Source of the DNA: an uncultured Lachnospiraceae bacterium
Lineage (GTDB): Bacteria > Bacillota > Clostridia > Lachnospirales > Lachnospiraceae
Assembly: GCA_910585075.1 (NCBI GenBank)
Contig: CAJUED010000044.1
Span: 1 to 32,422, forward strand
Length of the DNA stretch: 32,422 nt
Direction: 5' to 3'
Below, in pieces: positions 7,870 to 14,702 of this stretch (within the stretch, counting starts at the first letter, position 1; each line of letters starts with the position of its first letter). Position numbers and translations under genes: made by a program. Under the pieces are notes generated by a model. That model searched no databases. It worked only from the letters and a program-made list of their open reading frames with translations, and was not told the DNA's origin.

Positions 7870-8763
7870 ATGGAAATACGAGTATTACAATATTTTCTTG
7901 CTATTGCAAGGGAACAGAGTATCGTCCGTGCCGCTGAATCTCTGCACCTGTCCCAACCCACTCTCTCCACACAGATCCGCCAGATGGAAGAAGAATTGGG
8001 AAAGCAGCTTTTAATCCGTGGCACAAAAGGTTCCCGGAAGGTAACGCTGACAGAAGAAGGCATGATATTAAGAAAACGGGCAGAAGAAATCATCAATCTG
8101 GTACAGAAAACAGAAAATGAGATTGCCTTATCAGACAGCATCATTATCGGAGATGTCTACATCGCAACAGGTGAAACAGATGGTGTCCGCCTGTTAGCAA
8201 AAACTGCCGGAAAGCTCCGCAAAGATTATCCCGGCATCCACTACCGGATCTCCAGTGGCAATGCAACATTTGTTACAGAGCATCTGGATAAAGGTCTGAT
8301 TGACTTCGGCATTGTGTTCGGAGCGCCTGACCTGAAAAAATATGACGCTTTGAAACTCCCATCTAAGGACATATGGGGAGTTTTAATGCGAAAAGACGAT
8401 CCCCTAGCCGAAAAAGAATCCATTTCGCCGGAAGATCTCTGGAATCTGCCTCTTATCATTTCCCAGGAGCAATCAGACGGCGGTGAACTGATCCAGTGGA
8501 TGCACCGGAATCTTTCCTCCCTGAACATTGCAGCCGCTTACAATCTCTTATTTAACGCTTCCCTTCTGGTGGAGGAAGGCGTTGGATACGCCATCTGCTT
8601 TGATAACATCATTAACACCTCCGGCAACATCAATCTATGCTTCCGCCCCCTAAATCCAAGACTCGAAGCGGAAATGAGTGTTATCTGGAAAAAATATCAG
8701 ATTTTATCAAAGCCTGCCGAAAAATTCATCCAGACACTTCGTGCCAGCTTGAATGAAGAATAA
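7870..8763 (+). CDS. LysR-family transcriptional regulator
   Basis: DNA-binding regulator of the LysR type, 297 residues, the usual length. The N-terminal winged helix-turn-helix is clear: MEIRVLQYFLAIAREQS, then AAESLHLSQPTLSTQIRQMEEELGK with the linker helix following. The rest is the two-lobed effector domain (IGDVYIATGETDG, GLIDFGIVFG, LPLIISQEQSD). AGGAGG stands before the ATG. It is transcribed away from the kinase remnant and converges with the flavodoxin fragment across a shared hairpin at 8813-8850. LysR genes of this sort in Clostridia often sit beside flavodoxin-like reductases and small exporters, which fits the neighbours on its right. Likely targets in the window are the promoters with the TCAATAG dyad. 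The effector is unknown. Confidence 0.92.
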   Translation: MEIRVLQYFLAIAREQSIVRAAESLHLSQPTLSTQIRQMEEELGKQLLIRGTKGSRKVTLTEEGMILRKRAEEIINLVQKTENEIALSDSIIIGDVYIATGETDGVRLLAKTAGKLRKDYPGIHYRISSGNATFVTEHLDKGLIDFGIVFGAPDLKKYDALKLPSKDIWGVLMRKDDPLAEKESISPEDLWNLPLIISQEQSDGGELIQWMHRNLSSLNIAAAYNLLFNASLLVEEGVGYAICFDNIINTSGNINLCFRPLNPRLEAEMSVIWKKYQILSKPAEKFIQTLRASLNEE

Positions 8764-8812
8764 CTACAGAAACAGGCATTGGCGATTTTTCCGTATGCTT
8801 TGACAAAAAGCA

Positions 8813-8850
8813 AAAGGAACTGCTGAATAGACATCTTTGGCAGTTCCTTT
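8813..8850. terminator. Bidirectional hairpin between lysR and the flavodoxin fragment
   Basis: An 11-bp perfect stem (AAAGGAACTGC / GCAGTTCCTTT) with a 16-base loop. On the minus strand it is followed by TTTGCTTTTTG, on the plus strand only by a short T run, so it should work best for the minus strand. Confidence 0.7.
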
Positions 8851-8885
8851 CCATATTGCCATTTTTACAATCTCAAATTATCAAT

Positions 8886-9112
8886 TCAGAGACCTTTTCC
8901 AAATTCTCTCAGCTCATTTAATTTTTCTTCCAACTGGTTTTGTTTATCAAAGGCTGTATAAATCCCCATATTTTCCAATTTCAGATATTCCGGAAATGAA
9001 TTCTGATACTCATAAATCGCTCCTTCATAAACCCCATCACTGCCTGAACTAAGTATTAAAGCTGCTTTTTTCAAATTCTTCGGTTTATCCAGTGCATAAA
9101 TCCGGTTGATCG
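8886..9112 (-). pseudogene. Flavodoxin-family reductase, C-terminal fragment
   Basis: About 75 codons of the C-terminus of a flavodoxin/NADPH-dependent FMN reductase-like protein. The frame reads AINRIYALDKPKNLKKAA, then ILSSGSDGVYEGAIYEY and ends LNELREFGKGL, typical of this group. The FMN-binding N-terminal two thirds are absent. Upstream homology stops at about 9112, where the sequence becomes the 3' end of the cyclophilin-like lipoprotein gene in another frame. A TTG at 9074 could open the frame but has no good ribosome site. It is therefore a relic left by a deletion. A full-length relative, not identical in sequence, lies at 9710-10252. Confidence 0.75.
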
Positions 9113-9699
9113 CACATTGAAAATGTTACAGTCACATCACCATTTCCCAACGCATCTTCCCATCCTGATAGATTGTCGATTTTTCCAATCTTTGTATAAC
9201 TCCAGGAATTTGAGCCATAAAAAATCACAATCTGGTTGTTGTTATACAGAACAATGTCTCCGGCTTGCGTTGTCAACTGGCGGTTATCCGATGGAAGATC
9301 CCTGCCAAGAGGCCCGACTTTTTCAAATCCGGAATAATCACTCATCTGAATAGCTACAGGTTCTTCTTCCATCATGCTGGCAAAGGCATCTGCTGCCACA
9401 TTATCTTCCAGTGTTGCTGTAAAAATCTGATCTCCTATCTGTACATTTAATCTCATTTCTACATCTTCTCCATCTAAAGATTCCTGTGCCGGAACATTCC
9501 CCGCCTGTTCGTCTGTATGTTCAGAAGAAAGCGGCACAAATCCTTCTGTATTGGAATCTTCCCCTGTATTCCTGTTTTCCTCATTCCCTGCATCTGCAGA
9601 ATAATCCGCAATTTCTTTCTGTTTTGATGAGCCGCAGGACGTTAAAACACATATCATTAACATACACAGAAAAATAGCAACCCATTTTTTCAATTTCAC
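9085..9699 (-). CDS. Lipoprotein with cyclophilin-like domain
   Basis: Secreted, lipid-anchored protein: signal peptide with lipobox LTSC near residue 22, then an acidic low-complexity linker to about residue 80, then a small beta-barrel domain of the cyclophilin-like group (MRLNVQIGDQIFTATLEDN, DLPSDNRQLTTQAGDIVLYNNNQIVIFYG, IGKIDNL...LGNGDVTVTFS). In this family the protein normally ends within a few residues of VTVTFS. Here eleven unrelated residues (MCDQPDLCTG and stop) follow, read out of frame from the flavodoxin fragment, so the gene's natural 3' end was replaced by a deletion while the domain stayed whole. GGGAGG precedes a GTG start; a TTG two codons later has better spacing. Such lipoproteins often accompany flavodoxin-type reductases. 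Whether it has isomerase activity is unknown. Confidence 0.78.
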   Translation of the reverse strand: MKLKKWVAIFLCMLMICVLTSCGSSKQKEIADYSADAGNEENRNTGEDSNTEGFVPLSSEHTDEQAGNVPAQESLDGEDVEMRLNVQIGDQIFTATLEDNVAADAFASMMEEEPVAIQMSDYSGFEKVGPLGRDLPSDNRQLTTQAGDIVLYNNNQIVIFYGSNSWSYTKIGKIDNLSGWEDALGNGDVTVTFSMCDQPDLCTG

Positions 9700-9709
9700 T
9701 GCCTCCCTG

Positions 9710-10252
9710 CTATCTTACTGTTTTTCCCATCTCAAAAGATTTTTTCAGCGCCGGATATCCCTCGATTTCACCTGCTTCATTGACACCTCCCGCAAACACA
9801 CTGCCTGCAAGTCTGGCCCGCTCAAAACATGCGATCCATCCTTCCAGTCCGCTCACTGCCCGGCTGTCTACGCCTTCTTCATCTTCCGCAGCAGCAGACA
9901 GCATATAAATATCTTGAAAAGCATAATCGGAACCGTAAAGGGAATTGGCACGATCCAACAGTGTTTTCATTTGTCCTGCCATCTCATAATAATAAATTGG
10001 CGTAGCAAACACAATTACATCTGCATCATGCATTTGCCTCACAATCTCCACGGCATCATCCTTTATCATACACGTTCCAGTTTTCAGACACGCGAGGCAT
10101 CCCCGGCAGAATCCAAATGTTTTCCCCCGCAGGCTTACTTTCTGAACATGGTTCCCTGCTTCCTTTGCACCTTCCATAAACGCATCTGCCAATGCTTCTG
10201 AATTACTGTTACTGCGCAGGCTTGTTGAAATAACTAAAATATTTTTTCCCAT
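9710..10252 (-). CDS. Flavodoxin-like NAD(P)H-dependent FMN reductase
   Basis: Cytoplasmic flavoprotein of the NADPH-dependent FMN reductase / iron-sulfur flavoprotein-like group, 180 residues. The FMN phosphate loop is STSLRSNSNSEAL near residues 9-21. FCRGCLACLKTGTC near 48-61 carries four cysteines resembling the compact cysteine motif of this group. ADVIVFATPIYYYEMAGQMKTLLDR is the second flavin contact and the strongest family signature. It is complete. It lies 10 bases upstream of the cyclophilin-like lipoprotein gene and 23 bases downstream of the LysE-type exporter gene, so it belongs to a minus-strand group. The electron acceptor is unknown; quinone or nitro-compound reduction is common in relatives. 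Confidence 0.88.
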   Translation of the reverse strand: MGKNILVISTSLRSNSNSEALADAFMEGAKEAGNHVQKVSLRGKTFGFCRGCLACLKTGTCMIKDDAVEIVRQMHDADVIVFATPIYYYEMAGQMKTLLDRANSLYGSDYAFQDIYMLSAAAEDEEGVDSRAVSGLEGWIACFERARLAGSVFAGGVNEAGEIEGYPALKKSFEMGKTVR

Positions 10253-10275
10253 TTTTCACTTATCTCCATTTCTAT

Positions 10276-10899
10276 CTATTCATTTATCCCTGACAGGATC
10301 TGGCGTAAAAATACAACCATACCAAACAAACACAAAAGCGTTCCAAAACACCGGTTCATTTTCTGAAAATTAAAAGCTCCCGATTTCTTTTGAACAAACC
10401 ATGCCGCAGCCGTTATCGCTCCCCACCAAATGTAAGTTCCGATCAGTACACCGCAGACAAGGAAGATTCCTCTCATCATACCTGCATCCGCTGAAATTCC
10501 AAAGTAGGAAAAAGCAAACAGGAATGTCAGAATTGCTGCAGGATTTGTAATACCTACAGCAAAAGAGGACAAAAACATCTTTGCTGTTCCAACCACTTCC
10601 GTTTTTTCTTTTCTGCTTTCTGTCTTGCAAAACAGTAGTCTGCTCCCCATAATAAGGATAAATGTGCCGCCCGCTATATTAATTATATTCTGGCTGGCAA
10701 GCAGAAAATCTGAAACCAGGGTGAGGCCAAAAACACCTACACAGGCATAAAAACAATCTGCGGCAGAAGATCCAAGTCCCGTAAAAAGTCCGGCTTTTAC
10801 GCCATAACGTAATGTCCTCTGCACCGTCAGCACCCCAACTGCCCCTACCGGAATGCCGAACATTAACCCGATGAAAATACCGCGCAGCAGATAGTCCAT
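10276..10899 (-). CDS. LysE/RhtB-family amino-acid exporter
   Basis: Integral membrane exporter of the LysE superfamily, which expels amino acids or derivatives. About six hydrophobic segments span the protein. The family signature is visible as GIPVGAVGVLTVQRTLRYGVKAGLF-like sequence near the N-terminus, followed by a conserved GLGSSAAD. The NPAAILTFLFAF segment at mid-protein is also typical. I prefer the ATG at 10899 (MDYLLRG) over the upstream GTG because of the GTGAGG site ahead. It precedes the flavodoxin-like reductase in the same direction. The exported compound cannot be inferred. Confidence 0.86.
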   Translation of the reverse strand: MDYLLRGIFIGLMFGIPVGAVGVLTVQRTLRYGVKAGLFTGLGSSAADCFYACVGVFGLTLVSDFLLASQNIINIAGGTFILIMGSRLLFCKTESRKEKTEVVGTAKMFLSSFAVGITNPAAILTFLFAFSYFGISADAGMMRGIFLVCGVLIGTYIWWGAITAAAWFVQKKSGAFNFQKMNRCFGTLLCLFGMVVFLRQILSGINE

Positions 10900-10941
10900 C
10901 CGCCTCACCTCACTTTCCTGTTTTTGTCTCCGCCACTGCTG

Positions 10942-11814
10942 TTACGCACAGACACGGACTTCTTTTTTCTTCATAATCAGGTTGTTTACTACAACCTCAC
11001 CTTTTGAATCAGCGTCATCCCGAATGATCTCACCAACTGACGGAACAACGATACGGCCGGATAACGGATTTTTAATACTGACTACTTCTGTCGTTACAGT
11101 TGCATCTACTTCTGATTTTTCAAAGGCGAGATCCGTATCAACCATTTCGCAGTTGACCAGTTTCAAATTTTTGCAGTAACAAAGCGGCTGTGTTCCAATA
11201 ATCTTACAGTTTACAAGTGTCAGCCCCTCCGAATACCATGCCAGGTATTCACCTTTTATCACACTGTTTTTTACCGTTATATTTTCCCCATGCCAGAAAG
11301 CATCCTTTGTATCAAAAACACAGTTCTCAAAAGTAGCGTTTTTAATGTACTGGAAAGAGTATTTCCCCTTAAATGTTACCCCCTTAAACACGAGGTCCTC
11401 CGAGCGCATCATAAAGTATTCGCTGACTGCAGTAGTATCTTCCATGCGGATTCCCCGTACAGACCATCCAAACTCCGGGGAGATAATGTCACAGTTTTTG
11501 ATTGCCACGTCTTTGCACTCCCTGAATGCCTTGATTCCGTGCAGTTTACTGTCCGTAACCTCCACATTCTCAGAATACCATAAAGCTGCCCTGCAGTTCT
11601 CCGTCAACTCTGCGTCTGTAATTTTAAGCCCATTGTCGTGCCAGAACGGATAGCGCAGGTTGAAAAAGCAATGCTCTGTCTCAACATTTCTTGCTTCTTT
11701 AAATGCGCTTTCCCCATCTGCCGGCCCGTCAAAGGAACAGTTCCTTACTACGATGCCATTGCTTCCATATAATGCACGCTCCATGTCAAAAGTCTGATTC
11801 TCGATTATCTTCAT
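10942..11814 (-). CDS. DUF3737 family right-handed beta-helix protein
   Basis: Recognisable as the DUF3737 family by its start (MKIIENQTFDMERALYG) and by repeated short beta-helix rungs: CSFDGPADGESAFKEA, FWHDNGLKITDAEL, ALWYSENVEVTDS, FWHGENITVKNS, AWYSEGLTLVNC and others, about one rung per 20 residues. Members are cytoplasmic solitary parallel beta-helices of unknown function; aromatic-His pairs recur on the rungs. The start at 11814 is chosen because GGAGGAAATAAC precedes that ATG and the family begins there; an open frame continues 19 codons upstream without support. A small unknown gene lies 50 bases upstream and shares the promoter near 12170. No signal peptide. Confidence 0.85.
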   Translation of the reverse strand: MKIIENQTFDMERALYGSNGIVVRNCSFDGPADGESAFKEARNVETEHCFFNLRYPFWHDNGLKITDAELTENCRAALWYSENVEVTDSKLHGIKAFRECKDVAIKNCDIISPEFGWSVRGIRMEDTTAVSEYFMMRSEDLVFKGVTFKGKYSFQYIKNATFENCVFDTKDAFWHGENITVKNSVIKGEYLAWYSEGLTLVNCKIIGTQPLCYCKNLKLVNCEMVDTDLAFEKSEVDATVTTEVVSIKNPLSGRIVVPSVGEIIRDDADSKGEVVVNNLIMKKKEVRVCA

Positions 11815-11864
11815 TGTTATTTCCTCCATCTCATAGTTTTTGTTTTTTAATTTCATTTTAAGTA

Positions 11865-12125
11865 TCAACATAAACAGCGCCCAATCTGGAATACCAGATA
11901 ATCCAGGCAGTCTATTTGTTTTTCTTCCTCATGCACCTTGCTTAAGATGCTTTCCCTGTGTTCATTAAGCAGGTTTAAAAGCTCTTTCTTATTTCCCTGT
12001 GCAATGCAGGCAAGACAACTCTCGATTGTATCCTGACTGCAACCTGCATCTTTCATATTTTGAATGACGGCTTCCTCCCCGTTGTATGAAGCCAGCTTTT
12101 CCAGATTACTTATTTTCACATCCAT
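11865..12125 (-). CDS. Small conserved-looking protein of unknown function
   Basis: 86 residues with no recognised family. It is mostly helical by composition, with three cysteines in CSQDTIESCLACIAQ and a charged C-terminal half (LLNEHRESILSKVHEEEKQIDCLDYLVF). The heptad-like leucines suggest a small helical bundle, possibly redox- or metal-sensitive through the cysteines, but that is speculative. The start MDVKISN (12125) is chosen because GGAGG lies five to seven bases before it; two Met codons further upstream overlap the ribosome site. It is the first gene after the dyad-bearing promoter at 12167-12236 and is followed after 50 bases by the DUF3737 gene, so the two probably form an operon. 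Confidence 0.68.
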   Translation of the reverse strand: MDVKISNLEKLASYNGEEAVIQNMKDAGCSQDTIESCLACIAQGNKKELLNLLNEHRESILSKVHEEEKQIDCLDYLVFQIGRCLC

Positions 12126-12166
12126 CATCTCCTCCATTCTGTCTGCTTGTTTGTCTTTCTGGTTCT

Positions 12167-12236
12167 ATTATAAGTCTCGCTTCAATAAATAGCGAATACT
12201 TATAATCAATCCGTTTCAATAGGAAAACTCTATTGA
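12167..12236 (-). promoter_or_regulatory. Promoter with LysR-type dyad and long hyphenated palindrome
   Basis: On the minus strand: ATCAATAG-N7-CTATTGA (12216-12236), TATAAGTAT 11 bases after it, and a consensus -10 TATAAT at 12167-12172, 43 bases after the dyad. TATAAT lies about 42 bases before the small gene's ATG. In addition 12167-12181 and 12191-12206 form an inverted repeat, ATTATAAGT.TCGCT against its complement with one or two mismatches and a 9-base centre. The dyad-to--10 geometry is the same as at 5803-5872. A LysR-type activator is the natural candidate; no -35 consensus is seen, as expected for an activated promoter. Confidence 0.6.
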
Positions 12237-12393
12237 TATTTTATGTACTATATCCTTAAAGATGGGCAGCTCAAAGGGCGGACTGCTGTATCTTCTTTTT
12301 TTTGAAGTTCTTAATGCACCCCGCTTTTTCCAATCCTTTCTATGAAATCTTTGTCCTGCCTTCTTTACATTTTTTCCGGCTTACTTCTTTAGC

Positions 12394-13501
12394 TTAACAA
12401 TGCCGGTGTCAGGTTGATGGAATCGGATGGGATCCTCTTTAAGCCCAGGAGAGTTGCGGTCTCCTGGCCATAGATCTTGGTAAATAGATCATGGGGAGAC
12501 TGTCCGTTCCATTTTTTCTCGGATAAGAATTGATGTGGTTCATCAGCCTCACGATATCTTCCTCCCTATAGCTGTCCTTTGCCTTTCCTTTCGGGATCAC
12601 ATACCGGATCAGTTCATGGTTCCTTTCGCAGTTTCCGGAATATCCCACTGACAGAGGCTGATGTGTTCCTCTCTCAGGAACATCAACTGAAGGTCACAGT
12701 TTGTGAACAGGATCGTCAGCAGAACCTGCCCTCCTTTATGCAGGACCACACTGTCCATCTGGCTGACCATGGCATCCGGGTTTTCATGCATGTATCCCTG
12801 ATAGTCCTCATAGCCGCGTCCCATATGGCACTTTCTATCCACACGCAGCTGCGGACCGCTCTTTTTCCGCTCCGGCCTGCGCATTTTTCTCCTCAGGTCG
12901 ATGTTCCGGGCATTCAGAAGCCCTGCTTCTATATAAGAATAGATAGTCCTGTCTGACACTGGCAGTTCGGCACGGTGATTCCCGCAGATCACAGGCACAG
13001 ACTGCCCCTGCCGGATCAAAGGGGAAATTAGTTCATTGATATCATCCAGTTCCTGTTCCGTGAGGGAGATCCCTTTTCCGGACTCCGAAAGGGTTCCTTC
13101 ATACTGTTCCTGGGCATACTTTGCATCATAGAGCATCCGGCGGAGACGGCAGCGGAGACGGTGGTCACAGGCATTACAGACAAAAGGGGATCTCTTATAC
13201 TCCTGGCAGAACTCCTCCTGATAATCCTGACATCCTTCTATGCATCCGCCACAGGCGGTCTGGCATTGGCGTTTTCCTCTCAAACACCCGGAGCGGCATT
13301 GGGGAATCCTGGTACAGGTATGATGATGGACACAGCTATTCCCCTTTGAAGAAACGACCAGCCGTCTGTGGGCTTTGACCTCTCTGCCAACGGTAGAACG
13401 GTCTTTACCAATATTTTTTGCGTTCTGCGCGGGACTCAGCCCCTGCTGAAGTCCTGCCTGGATCGACATCTGTCATCAAAGGTAAGATGTTTCTTGCTCA
13501 T
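12394..13501 (-). pseudogene. IS30-family transposase remnant
   Basis: Reads as an IS30-family transposase in three disjoint frames. The N-terminus MSKKHLTFDDR loses frame after the sixth to eleventh codon by a one-base change, then continues as SIQAGLQQGLSPAQNAK, the helix-turn-helix, the Cys-rich segment (GCQDYQEEFC, VCNACDHRLRC) and the start of the catalytic core (VVLHKG, TNCDLQLMFLREEH). An internal deletion then removes the segment with the second catalytic Asp (usually LTDNGSEF) and joins to NCERNHELIRY, the region with the catalytic Glu. One missing A in an A-run near 12510 causes a final frameshift before HDLFTKIYG and the end at 12394. It is inactive. The upstream end may be the inverted repeat at 13611-13637; no matching downstream end is seen. 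Confidence 0.85.
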
Positions 13502-13610
13502 GTTGTACTCCAATCTGAAGGCAAAGCAGATATCATTGTACCGCAGACAGAAGCAAAGAGAAACCATGAAATCGCAACTGCAACTCCATGGCCTCTCTGT
13601 CATGTAATTC

Positions 13611-13637
13611 TAAATGCAACAACTGGTGTTGCATTTA
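13611..13637. repeat. 11-bp perfect inverted repeat, possible IS30 end
   Basis: TAAATGCAACA and TGTTGCATTTA flank a 5-base centre. It lies about 110 bases before the transposase start, where an IS end is expected, and TGCAAC-type ends are common in IS30 elements of Clostridia as far as I recall. It has no T tract that would make it a terminator. Confidence 0.4.
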
Positions 13638-13665
13638 ATTTTTCAATTAACCATTCTCCTTATTA

Positions 13666-13793
13666 CGTTTTATTGAATTATATAACAAATTTATTTATAA
13701 AATAATGATAAAATCTATCCGATATTTTTTTGTTTTATTAGTCATACTATTTTATAAATCGCAATATTATCAGTATTTTTATTCAATAAAACG
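13666..13793. repeat. 128-bp unit with 13-bp perfect terminal inverted repeats
   Basis: CGTTTTATTGAAT at 13666-13678 is the exact reverse complement of 13781-13793; 102 AT-rich bases lie between. It has the size and form of a MITE, but no target duplication is obvious and AT-rich DNA makes chance matches more likely. Confidence 0.35.
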
Positions 13794-13893
13794 CATAGCT
13801 AACATGCCATATATAATTCACCGGCTCTATAATTTCATTGCAATTATATTTCTATATATAATCTACTCATACAAAATAGAAGGCGAAGATCCC

Positions 13894-14523
13894 TCACACC
13901 CTCCGCTTCTTCCTATCCTTCACCTTACAATACACCACCGCCACTCCCGTACTCACCGCTGTAGCCACAATCGCCGGCCCAATAATCCCCGCCGGATTCA
14001 CACTCCCGTACTGTTGCCGATAAGCAATCATATTAACAGGAATCAATTGCAGCGATGAAATATTCAATATCAAAAACGTACACATTTCATTACTGGCAAT
14101 CCGCTCTTTCTTCCCTTTCTTACCATCAGGCAAATACGCCGGATTCTCTCTCTCCGCCTCCAGCTTCGCCAGTTCCTCCATGGCCTTAAGTCCAGCCGGT
14201 GTACAAGCCCACCCCAGCCCCAGCACATTCGCAATAATATTCATAGATATATAATCCCGCGCCTTATGCTTCTTAGGTATCCCCGGGAACATAAACGAAA
14301 CAAATGGCGACAGCATATTCGTAAGTTTCAATATAAGCCCGGAGCTTTCCGCCACCTCCATCAGTCCCACCCACAATGCCATTACCCCTCCTGTGGCGAT
14401 ACAAAGTGAAACTGCCTCCCCAGCACTGTCAAGCGCTGCTTCCGTGACCTCCTTCATATTTCCATTGAGCGCTCCAAAAATAATCCCCAGTGCAATCATT
14501 GCTGCCCATATGTAATTTAACAT
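13894..14523 (-). CDS. spmA: Spore maturation protein A (nucleoside-recognition/gate domain)
   Basis: Membrane protein that, with SpmB, is needed for spore core dehydration in Bacillus; the pair resembles split nucleoside transporters. The sequence starts MLNYIWAAMIALGIIFG and has several membrane helices, with the gate-domain signatures ALWVGLMEVAESSGLI and NIIANVLGLGWACTPAGLKAMEEL. 209 residues is close to the usual length. GGGAAATTACT precedes the ATG. A Lys/Arg-rich insertion (PDGKKGKKERIASNEMC) and C-terminus are typical. The partner spmB normally follows directly; here the downstream side is AT-rich intergenic DNA and the IS30 remnant. Its presence suggests a spore-forming host. Confidence 0.88.
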   Translation of the reverse strand: MLNYIWAAMIALGIIFGALNGNMKEVTEAALDSAGEAVSLCIATGGVMALWVGLMEVAESSGLILKLTNMLSPFVSFMFPGIPKKHKARDYISMNIIANVLGLGWACTPAGLKAMEELAKLEAERENPAYLPDGKKGKKERIASNEMCTFLILNISSLQLIPVNMIAYRQQYGSVNPAGIIGPAIVATAVSTGVAVVYCKVKDRKKRRV

Positions 14524-14634
14524 AGTAATTTCCCTTTATTCTTTTTAGTATCTTATGATTCACAGGCACAAATTATTTCCGGTTCACACGAAAGCATCAA
14601 AAAACACAATTCACACTTACTCCTATCCAAAACA

Positions 14635-14675
14635 ATTCCCCCATGACCGACATACACCTCGGTTCACAGGGGAAT
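14635..14675 (-). terminator. Terminator of the sugar-ABC operon
   Basis: ATTCCCC/GGGGAAT stem continued by TGA.CCG against CGGTTCA with a bulge and small internal loop. On the minus strand it follows the last permease gene by about 30 bases and runs into TTGTTTTGG. Confidence 0.6.
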
Positions 14676-14702
14676 ATAAATAAAAAATATATTGAAATAA
14701 TT

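Larger units (their letters stand above)
13502..13893. other. AT-rich 392-base gap between IS30 remnant and spmA
   Basis: No believable gene. 13502-13610 is probably the upstream flank of the IS30 transposase. It holds the inverted repeat at 13611-13637 and the 128-bp unit bounded by 13-bp inverted repeats at 13666-13793; the remainder is very AT-rich. This is where spmB would be expected if the usual spmA-spmB order applied. Confidence 0.6.

Noticed and set aside
8764..8826. In-frame reading after the LysR stop resembling a protein tail (GDFSVCFDKKQKELLN)
   Set aside because: Too short, no family recognised, and it runs into the terminator hairpin. Possibly a relic, but not supportable.
13705..14058. 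Plus-strand frame across the AT-rich gap into spmA
   Set aside because: Composition is that of AT-rich non-coding DNA joined to the antisense of spmA.
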